Shown: positions 19,536-33,008 of the stretch, in pieces
Position numbering within the stretch: the first letter of the stretch is position 1
Layout of the letters: every line of letters starts with the position of its first letter
Source: Paralithodes platypus
Taxonomy: Eukaryota; Arthropoda; Malacostraca; Decapoda; Lithodidae
Direction of reading: 5' to 3'
Assembly (NCBI GenBank): GCA_032716605.1
Contig: CM064495.1
Location: forward strand, 43,376,896 to 43,440,895
Length of the DNA stretch: 64,000 bases
Notes under the pieces: model-generated
Told to the model about the DNA's origin: nothing
What the model saw: only the letters and a program-made list of their open reading frames with translations
Databases searched by the model: none
Translations under genes and position numbers: made by a program

Positions 19536-22045
19536 TTATGCTAAAATAGATTTGGAGCCATTGCTAGATTTTACCGGGGCTTAATACCGTTAATACAATT
19601 TTTATCGCCGTCAATACGGAGTTAGCCTATAGCAGGGGTTCCCAACCTTTTTAGTAACGCGCCCCCCTTTGGTCATGACTGTATGCCCTCCTGTATGCAT
19701 CATCCTTATTCTATAATAGGCTAGCCTTCAAATATTGAGAAATAATTAGTGGTAGTTTCTGTAATAAGTACCCTAAATAGGCTAGTTTCAATAATCATGC
19801 AATTAGAATTTAGCAAAGCCCTCCATAATCCATATTCATTCACAATTAGATATATTTTAGGCTAGGCCTATAGCCTACCAGTCTTTGTAATCTTCCTCAA
19901 TACCCATTCTGTTGTCAGCCTTTGTATGAATAATAATTCCTTAATTTGGTATTTCAGTCCCACAAACTATAGGCTAGGCCTATTTTCTAAAACATTAGGC
20001 TATTCATCTAAGTGTCTTTGAATAGCGCACATAGGCCTACAGTTTGACCTAAAATTTGTACCCAAAATCTATCTTGTGCTTTAACTCCACAAGAGTTTGA
20101 CCTAGATATTAGTCCCACAAAACTTAGCATGGTAAAAAGCACGAAAAATACAAATAACTTGTAACTAGACATGCTTTCCATCTATGTTTATAATTACTGC
20201 AGGCTCCCGGTACTTTAAACCTTCACAAAGACTCCAAAGCTTTGTCCAAGTTTAAATGGAAGTGCTGACTAATGGCTGCCATCTTTGCAACTGCACCTGT
20301 TCATTTTCAACACACCCAAGAATAAAATCGAAAATCCAAATTTAGTATGCAGTATCTAGCATGCTTTAAGGCCCACGGAGTAGTCTATTAAAGGGACAAT
20401 ACACAGGCTAGAGGAGGAGGAAGTATTGTAAAAATGCCGGAATAAGTCCATTTTGACATTTATCAACATAACCTACCCTGCTTCTTTTAAAAATACAGAA
20501 ATATATATATGTTCATTAATTAATACACATAGGTAGAGCAGAGAAGCAATATACACAGAAGAATACAAATAGATAAATATTGAAGATATGAATAATATAC
20601 ATGCTAGCGTAAAATGGGAACGACGCAACTTCTTTTGAGATCAATATTTTAAGTAATTGACTTGTTTATCGGTAAACAAATACACCAACCAACACCTATA
20701 TACATACAGTACCTGCCTGCTAACACTCCAAGCACTAGTACACAAACTTAGAGAGATACGAGACAAAATAATGGAGAACAGGAGACGGACTCACCGAAAG
20801 GAGGTAAGGTTCGTAAGCTTTCGCAATCTGGAACTCTCTTCTTCTTCCAACTCCGGATGTTACGGTCTTTTAAATGGCATATACATATACAATGTTCCCT
20901 TTAATAGGCATTCATAGTCTCATAAATATATAAACACAGATGGAATAATTAGAAGAGCTATATTATATACGAAAAATACCAACATGCTCAGTTATTCAAC
21001 ATTTATAATTGACAATACGAGAAATATTGGAAGCCTTCTGCTAGGTGACGTCACGACAAGTACTGTCATGGCGGCTTCTCGGCAGTAGTATCAGGCTCCG
21101 AGAAATGAAATCGATGAATGACATAGGGACCACCCATCACTTTCCTCGTTTTTTGATCTGATAAGACTAATCAATTTTCAGTGCCCATTCTTACTATAGA
21201 ATCGATTTTATATTACAAGGGCATCTAAGAGAAGAAACTTTATTCCGCATATATGAAGAAAACTGGACATACCAAACGCTGAACATCAAAAGGAGGTAAT
21301 ATATTTTTAGTATCAAAGTATGCAAGGTAATTCGTAAAACATATGTATACGAAGTTGCATAGCAAAACTTTAAATATTTATATTTGTACAATACATTATA
21401 AAACAAATAATGAAGGCGATAAGAAATACCAATATATTTCTTGCCTGGGAAAACTGGCATCTTTCATTTCCTGTTGGAGTGTGACGGAAGTATGGAGGTG
21501 GGGGAACCCGGGGAAGCAACTGACGCACATCCCCCGCCTACACTAGACCACTCGAGGACATGATGGGGTTAACCATTCATAAACATCTATTTAAAGGCCA
21601 GCCCAAAACGATCTATGATAAAGATAATGCTATACATGCCTTTCCAGTTCAGAGCTAGCCTATAACGACCCATGTGTTGACGTTGTAACTGTTTTACCAC
21701 GGGTCTCAAAAGTCCATTAACCTTCCGGCCAACGGGATGTGTGGGAGGGGGACCTTGGGAGGCGAAGGGATTGGATATATTTCCTCAACTCCTACTCCAT
21801 TTTCTTCCAACATTCCCACCTTCGCCACTCCCTTTCTCACCTGTGCGTTTTCTCTCTCTCTCTCTCTCTCATAGCATTTTGCACTCTACAATGCAATACA
21901 CCATTTTAATTATACAGTTGAATATCTCCTCAAAATATACCTCAATTGCTGTGAGATACTAACGAATCCTTAATTAATTGTAACTCGGTCTCAAGTTTCT
22001 ATCCCCCCCCCCCCTACACACACTCTCACCCCATCACCTAGCTGT
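19536..22045. other. Unassigned region with a hAT-like terminal motif
   Basis: AGCAGGGGTTCCCAACCTTT at about 19629 matches the classic CAGGGGTTCYCAACCTTT end of animal hAT transposons. No opposite end is found before the satellite, so the element is truncated. The segment 19735-19800 (tattgagaaataattagtgg) is an inverted partial copy of about 14342-14410. There is a CT microsatellite at 21852-21870. ORFs at 20657-20917 and 21343-21546 lack any domain and are not called. Confidence 0.45.
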
Positions 22046-22049
22046 ATAT

Positions 22050-25000
22050 GGCCCTTAAACACCTGTATATACTACCTCCCTCAGCTGTATATGCTACCTC
22101 CATCATTAATTCCCTCACCTGTATACTATAGCTACCTCTATCACTGCCTCGCCTGTGTATACTACCTCCATCACTGTCTCACCTGTATACTACCTCCATC
22201 ACACCTGTATACTACCTCCATCACTCACCTGTATACTACCTCCATCACTGCCTCACCTGTATACTACATCCATCACTCACCTGTATACTACCTCCATCAC
22301 TGCCTCACCTGTACACTACCTCCATCACTGTCTCACCTGTATACTACCTCCATCACTGCCTCACCTGTATATACTACCTCCATCACTGCCTCACCTGTAT
22401 ACTACCTCCATCACTCTCACCTGTATACTACCTCCATCACTCACCTGTATACTACCTCCATCACTGCCTCACCTGTATACTACCTCCATCACTGCCTCAC
22501 CTGTATAATACCTCCATCACTCACCTGTATACTACCTCCATCACTGTCTCACCTGTATACTACCTCCATCACTGCCTCACCTGTATACTACCTCCATCAC
22601 TTCCTCACCTGTATACTACCACCATCACTGCCTCACCTTTATACTACCTCCATCACTCACCTGTATACTACCTCCATCACTGCCTCACCTGTATACTACC
22701 ACCATCACTGCCTCACCTGTATACTACCTCCATCATTGCCTCACCTGTATACTACCTCCATCACTACCTCACCTGTATACTACCTCCATCACTGCCTCAC
22801 CTGTATAGTACTCCATCACTGCCTCACCTGTATACTACCTCCATCACTGCCTCACCTGTATACTACCTCCATCACTGTCTCACCTGTATACTACCTACAT
22901 CACTCACCTGTATACTACCTCCATCACTGCCTCACCTGTATACTACCACAATCACTGCCTCACCTGTATACTACCTCCATCACTGTCTCACCTGTATACT
23001 ACCTCCATCACTGTCTCACCTGTATACTACCACCATCACTGCCTCACCTGTATACTACCTCCATCACTCACCTGTATACTACCACCATCACTGCCTTACC
23101 TGTATACTACCTCCATCACTGCCTCACCTGTATACTACCACAATCACTGCCTCACCTGTATACTACCACCATCACTGCCTCACCTGTATACTACCTCCAT
23201 CACTGTCTCACCTGTATATACTACCTCCATCACTGCCTCACCTGTATACTACCTCCATCACTGCCTCACCTGTATACTACCTCCATCACTGTCTCACATG
23301 TATACTACCACCATCACTGTCTCACCTGTATACTACCTCCATCAGTCTCACATGTATACTACCACCATCACTGTCTCACCTGTATACTACCTCCATCACT
23401 GCCTCACCTGTATATACTACCTCCATCACTACCTCACCTGTATACTACCTCCATCACTGCCTCACCTGTATACTACCTCCATCACTGCCTCACCTGTCTA
23501 CTATACCTCCATCACTGTCTCACCTGTATACTACCTCCATCACTCACCTGTATACTACCTCCATCACTGTCTCACCTGTATACTACCTCCATCACTGCCT
23601 GACCTGTATACTACCTCCATCACTCACCTGTATACTACCACCATCACTGTCTCACCTGTATACTACCACCATCACTGCCTCACCTGTATACTACCTCCAT
23701 CACTTCCTCACCTGTATACTACCACCATCACTGCTTCACCTGTATACTACCTCCATCACTCACCTGTATACTACCTCCATCACTGCCTCACCTGTATACT
23801 ACCACCATCACTGCCTCACCTGTATACTACCTCCATCATTGCCTCACCTGTATACTACCTCCATCACTGTCTCACCTGTATACTACCTCCATCACTGCCT
23901 CACCTGTATAGTACTCCATCACTGCCTCACCTGTATACTACCTCCATCACTGCCTCACCTGTATACTACCTCCATCACTGTCTCACTTGTATACTACCTC
24001 CATCACTCACCTGTATACTACCTCCATCACTGCCTCACCTGTATACTACCTCCATCACTGCCTCACCTGTATACTACCTACATCACTCACCTGTATACTA
24101 CCTCCATCACTGCCTCACCTGTATACTACCACAATCACTGCCTCACCTGTATACTACCTCCATCACTGTCTCACCTGTATACTACCTCCATCACTGTCTC
24201 ACCTGTATACTACCACCATCACTGCCTCACCTGTATACTACCTCCATCACTCACCTGTATACTACCACCATCACTGCCTTACCTGTATACTACCTCCATC
24301 ACTGCCTCACCTGTATACTACCACAATCACTGCCTCACCTGTATACTACCACCATCCCTGCCTCACCTGTATACTACCTCCATCACTGTCTCACCTGTAT
24401 ATACTACCTCCATCACTGCCTCACCTGTATACTACCTCCATCACTGCCTCACCTGTATACTACCTCCATCACTGTCTCACATGTATACTACCACCATCAC
24501 TGTCTCACCTGTATACTACCTCCATCAGTCTCACATGTATACTACCACCATCACTGTCTCACCTGTATACTACCTCCATCACTGCCTCACCTGTATATAC
24601 TACCTCCATCACTACCTCACCTGTATACTACCTCCATCACTGCCTCACCTGTATACTACCTCCATCACTGCCTCACCTGTCTACTATACCTCCATCACTG
24701 TCTCACCTGTATACTACCTCCATCACTCACCTGTATACTACCTCCATCACTGTCTCACCTGTATACTACCTCCATCACTGCCTGACCTGTATACTACCTC
24801 CATCACTCACCTGTATACTACCACCATCACTGTCTCACCTGTATACTACCACCATCACTGCCTCACCTGTATACTACCTCCATCACTGACTCACCTGTAT
24901 ACTACCACAATCACTGACTCACCTGTATACTACCTCCATCAGTCTCACATGTATACTACCTCCATCACTGTCTCACCTGTATATACTACCTCCATCACTG

Positions 25001-26498
25001 CCTCACCTGTATACTACCTCCATCACTGCCTCACCTGTATACTACCACAATCACTGCCTCACCTGTCTACTACCTCCATCACTGTTTCACCTGTATATAC
25101 TACCTCCATCACTGCCTCACCTGTATACTACCACTATCACTGCCTCACCTGTCTACTACCTCCATCACTGTCTCACCTGTATATACTACCTCCATCACTG
25201 CCTCACCTGTATACTACCACCATCACTGCCTCACCTGTATACTACCTCCATCACTGCCTCACCTGTATACTACCACCATCACTGCCTCACCTGTATATAC
25301 TACCTCCATCACTGCCTCACCTGTATACTACCTCCATCACTGCCTCACCTGTATACTACCACCATCAATGCCTCACCTGTATACTACCTCCATCACTCAC
25401 CTGTATACTACCTCCATCACTGCCTCACCTGTATACTACCACGATCACTGCCTCACCTGTATACTACCACCATCACTGTCTCACCTGTATACTACCACCA
25501 TCACTGTCTCACCTGTATACTACCTCCACCACTGTCTCACCTGTATACTACCTCCATCACTCACCTGTATGCTACCTCTATCACTGTCTCACCTGTATAC
25601 TACCTCCATCACTGCCTCACATGTATACTACCACCATCACTGTATCACCTGTATACTACCTCCATCACTGTCTCACCTGTATACTACCTCCATCACTGCC
25701 TCACCTGTATACTACCACCATCACTGTCTCACCTGTATACTACCTCCATCACTGTCTCACCTGTATACTACCTCCATCACTTCCTCACCTGTATATTACC
25801 TCCATCACTGTCTCACCTGTATACTACCTCCATCACTGTCTCACCTGTATACTACCACCATCACTGTCTCACCTGTATACTACCTCCATCACTGTCTCAC
25901 CTGTATACTACCTCCATCACTCACCTGTATACTACCACCATCACTTCCTCACCTGTATACTACCACCATCACTGTCTCACCTGTATACTACCACCATCAC
26001 TGTCTCACCTGTATACTACCACCATCACTGTCTCACCTGTAAACTACCACCATCACTGTCTCACCTGTATACTACCGCCATCACTGTCTCACCTGTATAC
26101 TACCTCCATCACTCACCTGTATACTACCACCATCACTGTCTCACCTGTATACTACCACCATCACTGTCTCACCTGTATACTACCACCATCACTGTCTCAC
26201 CTGTATACTACCTCCATCACTGTCTCACCTGTATACTACCTCCATCACTGCCTCACCTGTATACTACCTCCATCACTGCCTCACCTGTATACTACCTCCA
26301 TCACTGTCTCACATGTATACTACCACCATCATTGTCTCACCTGTATACTACCTCCATCACTGTCTCACCTGTTTACTACTACCACCATCACTGTCTCACC
26401 TGTATACTACCTCCATCACTGCCTCACCTGTATATACTACCTCCATCACTGTCTCACCTGTATACTACCTCCATCACTGTCTCACCTGTATACTACCT
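22050..26498. repeat. 28-bp minisatellite array, segment 1
   Basis: The unit is cacctgtatactacctccat plus cactgcct, 28 bp. Variants are TACCACC for TACCTCC, TGTCTC for TGCCTC, a 22-bp short form lacking TGCCTC, and a 30-bp form with an extra TA (CTGTATATACTACC). The left edge (22050-22160) is degenerate. The forward strand is almost free of G and has no stop codon in any of the three frames for long stretches, giving long spurious ORFs (503, 495 and 910 codons). Marker variants show internal duplications, for example at offset 1183 bp. Confidence 0.95.
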
Positions 26499-27143
26499 CA
26501 TGCTGTCCAATTTTGGTGTCCTTATTACAGAATGGACATATATTCATTGGAGAGAGTACAGCGTAGAATGACAAAAATGATCCATAATATTAGAAATCTT
26601 CCGTATGAAGAAAGGTTGAAGAAATTAGGTTTACATTCGTTAGAGAGACACAGAGTTAGAGGGAATATGATAGAGGTGTTCAAGTGGGTTAGTGGGATTA
26701 ACAAAGGGGACATGACAAATGTACTGAAGCTCATTGATAGCGAAAGAACTCCTACCAATGGTTTCAAATTAGATAAACTTCGTTTCAGAAAAGATATAGG
26801 CAAATATTGGTTTGGTAACAGAGTTGTAGATGGGTGGAATGGACTACCAAGTGGGATTAAAAACGGTAGGGAGCTTTAAGATGAAATTGGATAAGCATAT
26901 GGACGAGAAGGGTTGGGTGTGAAGGGGGATCAGCCGGGTTGGGCCAATCAGCTCTCTGCAGACCCCTGTAATCCTGCGTTAATCTCTAACCGTTTTGGTA
27001 AGATGATCCTCAGGGTATTAGAGTGTTGAGCCTATAATTGGGCTTTGTAATTGGGGTTGTGTGGGACAGGGATCTGCCTTGCTTAGGCCAATCGGCTTTC
27101 TGCAGACTCCCATTTTCTTATGTTTCTTATGTTCTTATGTTCT
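26499..27143 (+). mobile_element. LINE A 3' end inside the minisatellite, copy 1
   Basis: It is 5'-truncated at atgctgtccaattttggtgt. It encodes AVQFWCPYYRMDIYSLERVQ through FRKDIGKYWFGNRVVDGWNG, then the 3' UTR and three or more TTCTTATG units. An extra A (gattaaaaacgg) shifts the frame before the end. It shares the sequence variants RHRVRGNMIEVF and IDSERTPTNG with the copy at 27889, which shows they are duplicates of one insertion. Confidence 0.92.
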
Positions 27144-27888
27144 TATCATTGCCTCACCTGTCTACTACCTCCATCACTGTCTCACCTGTATACTACCTCC
27201 ATCACTCACCTGTATACTACCTCCATCACTGTCTCACCTGTATACTACCTCCATCACTGCCTCACCTGTATACTACCTCCATCACTCACCTGTATACTAC
27301 CACCATCACTGTCTCACCTGTATACTACCACCATCACTGCCTCACCTGTATACTACCTCCATCACTGCCTCACCTGTATACTACCACAATCACTGCCTCA
27401 CCTGTATACTACCTCCATCAGTCTTACCTGTATACTACCTCCATCACTGTCTCACCTGTATATACTACCTCCATCACTGTCTCACCTGTATACTACCTCC
27501 ATCACTCACCTGTATACTACCACCATCACTGTCTCACCTGTATACTACCACCATCACTGTCTCACCTGTATACTACCACCATCACTGTCTCACCTGTATA
27601 CTACCTCCATCACTGTCTCACCTGTATACTACCTCCATCACTGCCTCACCTGTATACTACCTCCATCACTGCCTCACCTGTATACTACCTCCATCACTGT
27701 CTCACATGTATACTACCACCATCATTGTCTCACCTGTATACTACCTCCATCACTGTCTCACCTGTATACTACCACCATCACTGTCTCACCTGTATACTAC
27801 CTCCATCACTGCCTCACCTGTATATACTACCTCCATCACTGTCTCACCTGTATACTACCTCCATCACTGTCTCACCTGTATACTACCT
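27144..27888. repeat. 28-bp minisatellite array, segment 2
   Basis: Same 28-bp unit. The first ~350 bp are identical, unit by unit, to the start of segment 3 (28534 on), including the rare cctccatcagtcttacctg unit. The rest matches the end of segment 1. Confidence 0.93.
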
Positions 27889-28533
27889 CATGCTGTCCAA
27901 TTTTGGTGTCCTTATTACAGAATGGACATATATTCATTGGAGAGAGTACAGCGTAGAATGACAAAAATGATCCATAATATTAGAAATCTTCCGTATGAAG
28001 AAAGGTTGAAGAAATTAGGTTTACATTCGTTAGAGAGACACAGAGTTAGAGGGAATATGATAGAGGTGTTCAAGTGGGTTAGTGGGATTAACAAAGGGGA
28101 CATGACAAATGTACTGAAGCTCATTGATAGCGAAAGAACTCCTACCAATGGTTTCAAATTAGATAAACTTCGTTTCAGAAAAGATATAGGCAAATATTGG
28201 TTTGGTAACAGAGTTGTAGATGGGTGGAATGGACTACCAAGTGGGATTAAAACGGTAGGGAGCTTTAAGATGAAATTGGATAAGCATATGGACGAGAAGG
28301 GTTGGGTGTGAAGGGGGATCAGCCGGGTTGGGCCAATCAGCTCTCTGCAGACCCCTGTAATCCTGCGTTAATCTCTAACCGTTTTGGTAAGATGATCCTC
28401 AGGGTATTAGAGTGTTGAGCCTATAATTGGGCTTTGTAATTGGGGTTGTGTGGGACAGGGATCTGCCTTGCTTAGGCCAATCGGCTTTCTGCAGACTCCC
28501 ATTTTCTTATGTTCTTATGTTCTTATGTTCTTA
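27889..28533 (+). mobile_element. LINE A 3' end inside the minisatellite, copy 2
   Basis: It is nearly identical to 26499-27143 at an offset of about 1390 bp. This copy keeps the frame to the terminal HMDEKGWV and has one more TTCTTATG unit. It has the same left junction with the satellite, so it arose by duplication and not by a second insertion. Confidence 0.92.
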
Positions 28534-30448
28534 TCATTGCCTCACCTGTCTACTACCTCCATCACTGTCTCACCTGTATACTACCTCCATCACTCACCTG
28601 TATACTACCTCCATCACTGTCTCACCTGTATACTACCTCCATCACTGCCTCACCTGTATACTACCTCCATCACTCACCTGTATACTACCACCATCACTGT
28701 CTCACCTGTATACTACCACCATCACTGCCTCACCTGTATACTACCTCCATCACTGCCTCACCTGTATACTACCACAATCACTGCCTCACCTGTATACTAC
28801 CTCCATCAGTCTTACCTGTATACTACCTCCATCACTGTCTCACCTGTATATACTACCTCCATCACTGTCTCACCTGTATACTACCTCCATCACTGCCTCA
28901 CCTGTATACTACCACCATCACTTCCTCACCTGTCTACTACCTCCATCACTGTCTCACCTGTATATACTACCTCCATCACTGCTTCACCTGTATACTGCCA
29001 CCATCACTGCCTCACCTGTATACTACCACTATCACTGCCTCACCTGTCTACTACCTCCATCACTGTCTCACCTGTATATACTACCTCCATCACTGCCTCA
29101 CCTGTATACTACCACCATCACTGCCTCACCTGTATACTACCTCCATCACTGCCTCACCTGTATACTACCACCATCGCTGCCTCACCTGTATATACTACCT
29201 CCATCACTGCCTCACCTGTATACTACCTCCATCACTGCCTCACCTGTATACTACCACAATCACTGCCTCACCTGTATACTACCTCCATCAGTCTTACCTG
29301 TATACTACCTCCATCACTGTCTCACCTGTATATACTACCTCCATCACTGTCTCACCTGTATACTACCTCCATCACTTCCTCACCTGTATACTACCACCAT
29401 CACTTCCTCACCTGTCTACTACCTCCATCACTGTCTCACCTGTATATACTACCTCCATCACTGCTTCACCTGTATACTGCCACCATCACTGCCTCACCTG
29501 TATACTACCACTATCACTGCCTCACCTGTCTACTACCTCCATCACTGCCTCACCTGTATACTACCACTATCACTGCCTCACCTGTATACTACCTCCATCA
29601 CTGCCTCACCTGTATACTACCACCATCAATGCCTCACCTGTCTACTACCTCCATCACTGCCTCACCTGTATACTACCACCATCGCTGCCTCACCTGTATA
29701 TACTACCTCCATCACTGCCTCACCTGTATACTACCTCCATCACTGCCTCACCTGTATACTACCACCATCAATGCCTCACCTGTCTACTACCTCCATCACT
29801 GTCTCACCTGTATATACTACCTCCATCACTGCCTCACCTGTATACTACCACCATCACTGCGCCTCACCTGTATACTACCTCCATCACTGCCTCACCTGTA
29901 TACTACCACCATCGCTGCCTCACCTGTATATACTACCACCATCAATGCCTCACCTGTATACTACCTCCATCACTCACCTGTATACTACCTCTATCACTGC
30001 CTCACCTGTATACTACCACGATCACTGCCTCACCTGTATACTACCACCATCACTGTCTCACCTGTATACTACCACCATCACTGTCTCACCTGTATACTAC
30101 CTCCATCACTGTCTCACCTGTATACTACCTCCATCACTCACCTGTATACTACCTCTATCACTGTCTCACCTGTATACTACCTTCATCACTGCCTCACCTG
30201 TATACTACCACCATCACTGTATCACCTGTATACTACCTCCATCACTGTCTCACCTGTATACTACCTCCATCACTGCCTCACCTGTATACTACCACCATCA
30301 CTGTCTCACCTGTATACTACCTCCATCACTGTCTCACCTGTATACTACCTCCATCACTGCCTCACCTGTATACTACCTCCATCACTTCCTCACCTGTATA
30401 CTACCTCCATCACTGTCTCACCTGTATACTACCTCCACCTGTATACTA
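28534..30448. repeat. 28-bp minisatellite array, segment 3
   Basis: Same units, with long stretches duplicated from segment 1. Rare units such as ccacgatcactgcc at 30016 and at 25439 mark one such pair. The array ends with a truncated unit directly before a LINE fragment. Confidence 0.93.
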
Positions 30449-31449
30449 CCTCTAATTTTTATAAATGATCTCCTTAACTGTACCTTAATTCCCATCCATT
30501 CATACGCAGACGACTCAACCTTACACTACTCCATTAGTTTTTCAGAACGCCCCAGCCAGCAATCCCTCAACGACAAACGTAATGAAGCCATAGAACTCTT
30601 AAATTCTGATCTAAATACTATTTCCAATTGGGGCAGAGAAAACCTTGTTAACTTTAATGCTTCCAAAACCCAATTTCTCCATCTATCTACCCGTCAGGAT
30701 CTCCCAGCGGACTATCCCATATTCTTCAACAATACAAAAATCAACCCTTCATCTTCTCTCAATATTCTTGGTGTCTCTTTTTCTTCTGCTCTCATTTGGA
30801 AGGACCATATTACCAGTCTTGCTAAGGCAGCCTCCCAGAAGCTGGGTGTGCTCAACCGCCTTAGGGGGTTCTTTTCCCCTGCACAGCTTCTTGCTCTGTA
30901 CAGGGGCATAGTGCGCCCTTGTATTGAGTATTGTTCACATGTGTGGGGAGGTTCCTCTCACACCGCTCTCCTAGACAAAGTTGAAAGGAAGGCCTTTCGT
31001 ATCATTAACTCCCGTCCACTCACCAACTCTCTGCAATCTCTCTCTCTCCGCCGCAATGTTGCATCTCTCTCGCTATTCTATCGCTACTATAATAATCAGT
31101 GTTCCTCAGAGCTATCCCAGTGCATACCACCTCCTTTACGTAGGGCACGTGGTACCCGTCTTGCAACTCAATCCCACCCCTACTCTGTGCAACTCTCCAA
31201 CCCAAGAGTGAAACGTTACTCTCAAACTTTCTTCTACTCAACATCTGAGCTCTGGAACTCTCTCCCAGAATCAGTCTTTCCCTCTTCCTATGACTTAAAT
31301 TGCTTCAAACTCCGTGTGTCCAGGCATTTTGGCTCGAACGTCCCTTGATTTTGGCCCTGTCACTCTTTCAACTATGGGGGAGGCACTCGCTATAGGCAGT
31401 TATGCCTTTTGCCTCCCTCAATCACATAGAAAAAAAAAAAAAAAAAAAT
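30449..31449 (+). mobile_element. 5'-truncated jockey-like LINE with poly(A) tail inserted in the minisatellite
   Basis: The coding part begins inside the reverse transcriptase at LIFINDLL, followed by the catalytic SYADDSTLHYSISF box, NWGRENLVNFNASKTQFLHL, LNILGVSFSSALIWKDHI and YRGIVRPCIEYCSHVWGGSS. The tail domain has NPRVKRYSQTFFYSTSELWN and the end SRHFGSNVP, stop at 31346-31348. An 80-bp 3' UTR and a poly(A) run (about 31429-31448) follow. It is a different family from LINEs A and B. The frame is intact from the left junction to the stop, so the insertion is young or selection-free time was short. Confidence 0.9.
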
Positions 31450-32056
31450 CACTGTCTCACCTGTATACTACCACCATCACTGTCTCACCTGTATACTACC
31501 TCCATCACTGTCTCACCTGTATACTACCTCCATCACTCACCTGTATACTAACACCATCACTTCCTCACCTGTATACTACCACCATCACTGTCTCACCTGT
31601 ATACTACCACCATCACTGTCTCACCTGTATACTATCACCATCACTGTCTCACCTGTAAACTACCACCATCACTGTCTCACCTGTATACTACCGCCATCAC
31701 TGTCTCACCTGTATACTACCTCCATCACTGTCTCACCTGTACTACCTCCATCACTGCCTCACCTGTATACTACCACCATCACTGCCTCACCTGTATACTA
31801 CCTCCATCACTGCCTCACCTGTATACTACCACCATCACTCACCTGTTTACTACCTCCATCACTGCCTCACCTGTATACTACCTCCATCACTGCCTCACCT
31901 GTATATACTACCACCATCACTCACCTGTATACTACCACCATCACTGTCTCACCTGTATACTACCTACATCACTGTCTCACCTGTATAATACTACCTCCAC
32001 TGTCTCTCCTGTATACTACCACCATCACTGTCTCACCTGTATACTACCTCCATCGC
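31450..32056. repeat. 28-bp minisatellite array, segment 4
   Basis: Continuation of the array. The rare variants gtaaactaccacc and taccgccatcac occur here (about 31654 and 31688) and in segment 1 (about 26038 and 26075), in the same order, so this stretch is a duplicated block. The array ends abruptly at cctccatcg before a LINE 5' region. Confidence 0.92.
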
Positions 32057-33008
32057 GGGGTTTCTCTGAAAATAAAGCTTGAGAATATGAGTAAGAATAA
32101 TTGTCTAGATAGGGTAAATTGCCGTACTGGTACATCAGATAGGAATAGAAAATTTCAGTCACAGGATTTTAATTGTACTGCTAGTAGAAATATTGAAGGT
32201 GTAACAGAAGATGGAAATTTAGTTAGAAATAAAGGTAAATCCGATACCAGTAAAATAAATTCATTGCGATTATATTCTACAAACTGTAGGAGTTTATGTA
32301 ACAAAATGGATGAACTTAGAGCACTTGTTAGCAACGAAAATATAGACATTATAGCACTGACTGAAACATGGATTAATACAGAATCAAGACATTTTTTAGC
32401 AGAATTCCATATACCAGGATATAGTTTGTTTAAACTCGACCGAACAAGTAGGAGGGGCGGCGGAATAACAGTGTTTGTCAGTTCTTTAAAAAGCTGTATT
32501 AAATCAGGTATTAGATTAAATACTGATAACGAAAGTGTTTGGGTAGAGGTTAGCGAAGGTAGTGAGACCATAATTATTGGAGTTATTTATAGACCACCAA
32601 ATATGAGTAGAAACGAAGGTACAGCTTTATGGCAGGAAGTGAAAATAGCATCAAGGTTTAGCAATGTGTGCATTATGGGGGATTTTAATTTTCCGAATAT
32701 TGATTGGCAGCATCAAATCGGCGACTCAGATTCAAAAGAGTTCATTGAGGCGGTACAGGATAGTTTCAATTCATAGACTCGCCTACTAGAGGTAATAATA
32801 TCCTCGATTTAGTTCTCAGTAATAATGAACAAATTATAAATAATGTAGAGATAGGAGACCAACTAGGAAATAGTGATCATAAATCAATTTATCTTAACAT
32901 ACAATGGACAGGAAAGGCTAAAGAGAATACGACACTTATCTCAGATTTCAGAAAAGCCAATTATGGTGGATTAAGAAGAGCCTTAAGAGTCGATCCTATT
33001 ATTAAACT

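Noticed and set aside
22091..31348. Very long ORFs (300-973 codons) in the repeat array as giant repeat proteins
   Set aside because: The 28-bp unit lacks stops in all three forward frames, units change length out of frame (22, 28, 30 bp) and the frame often shifts, so openness is a property of the sequence and not of selection.
30449..31449. Retroviral or pararetroviral origin of the YADD polymerase fragment
   Set aside because: The gene order, lack of protease, integrase and LTRs, and the poly(A) tail fit a non-LTR retrotransposon.
22050..32056. CRISPR array (28-bp repeats)
   Set aside because: The repeats are directly adjacent with no unique spacers, there are no cas genes, and the context is eukaryotic.
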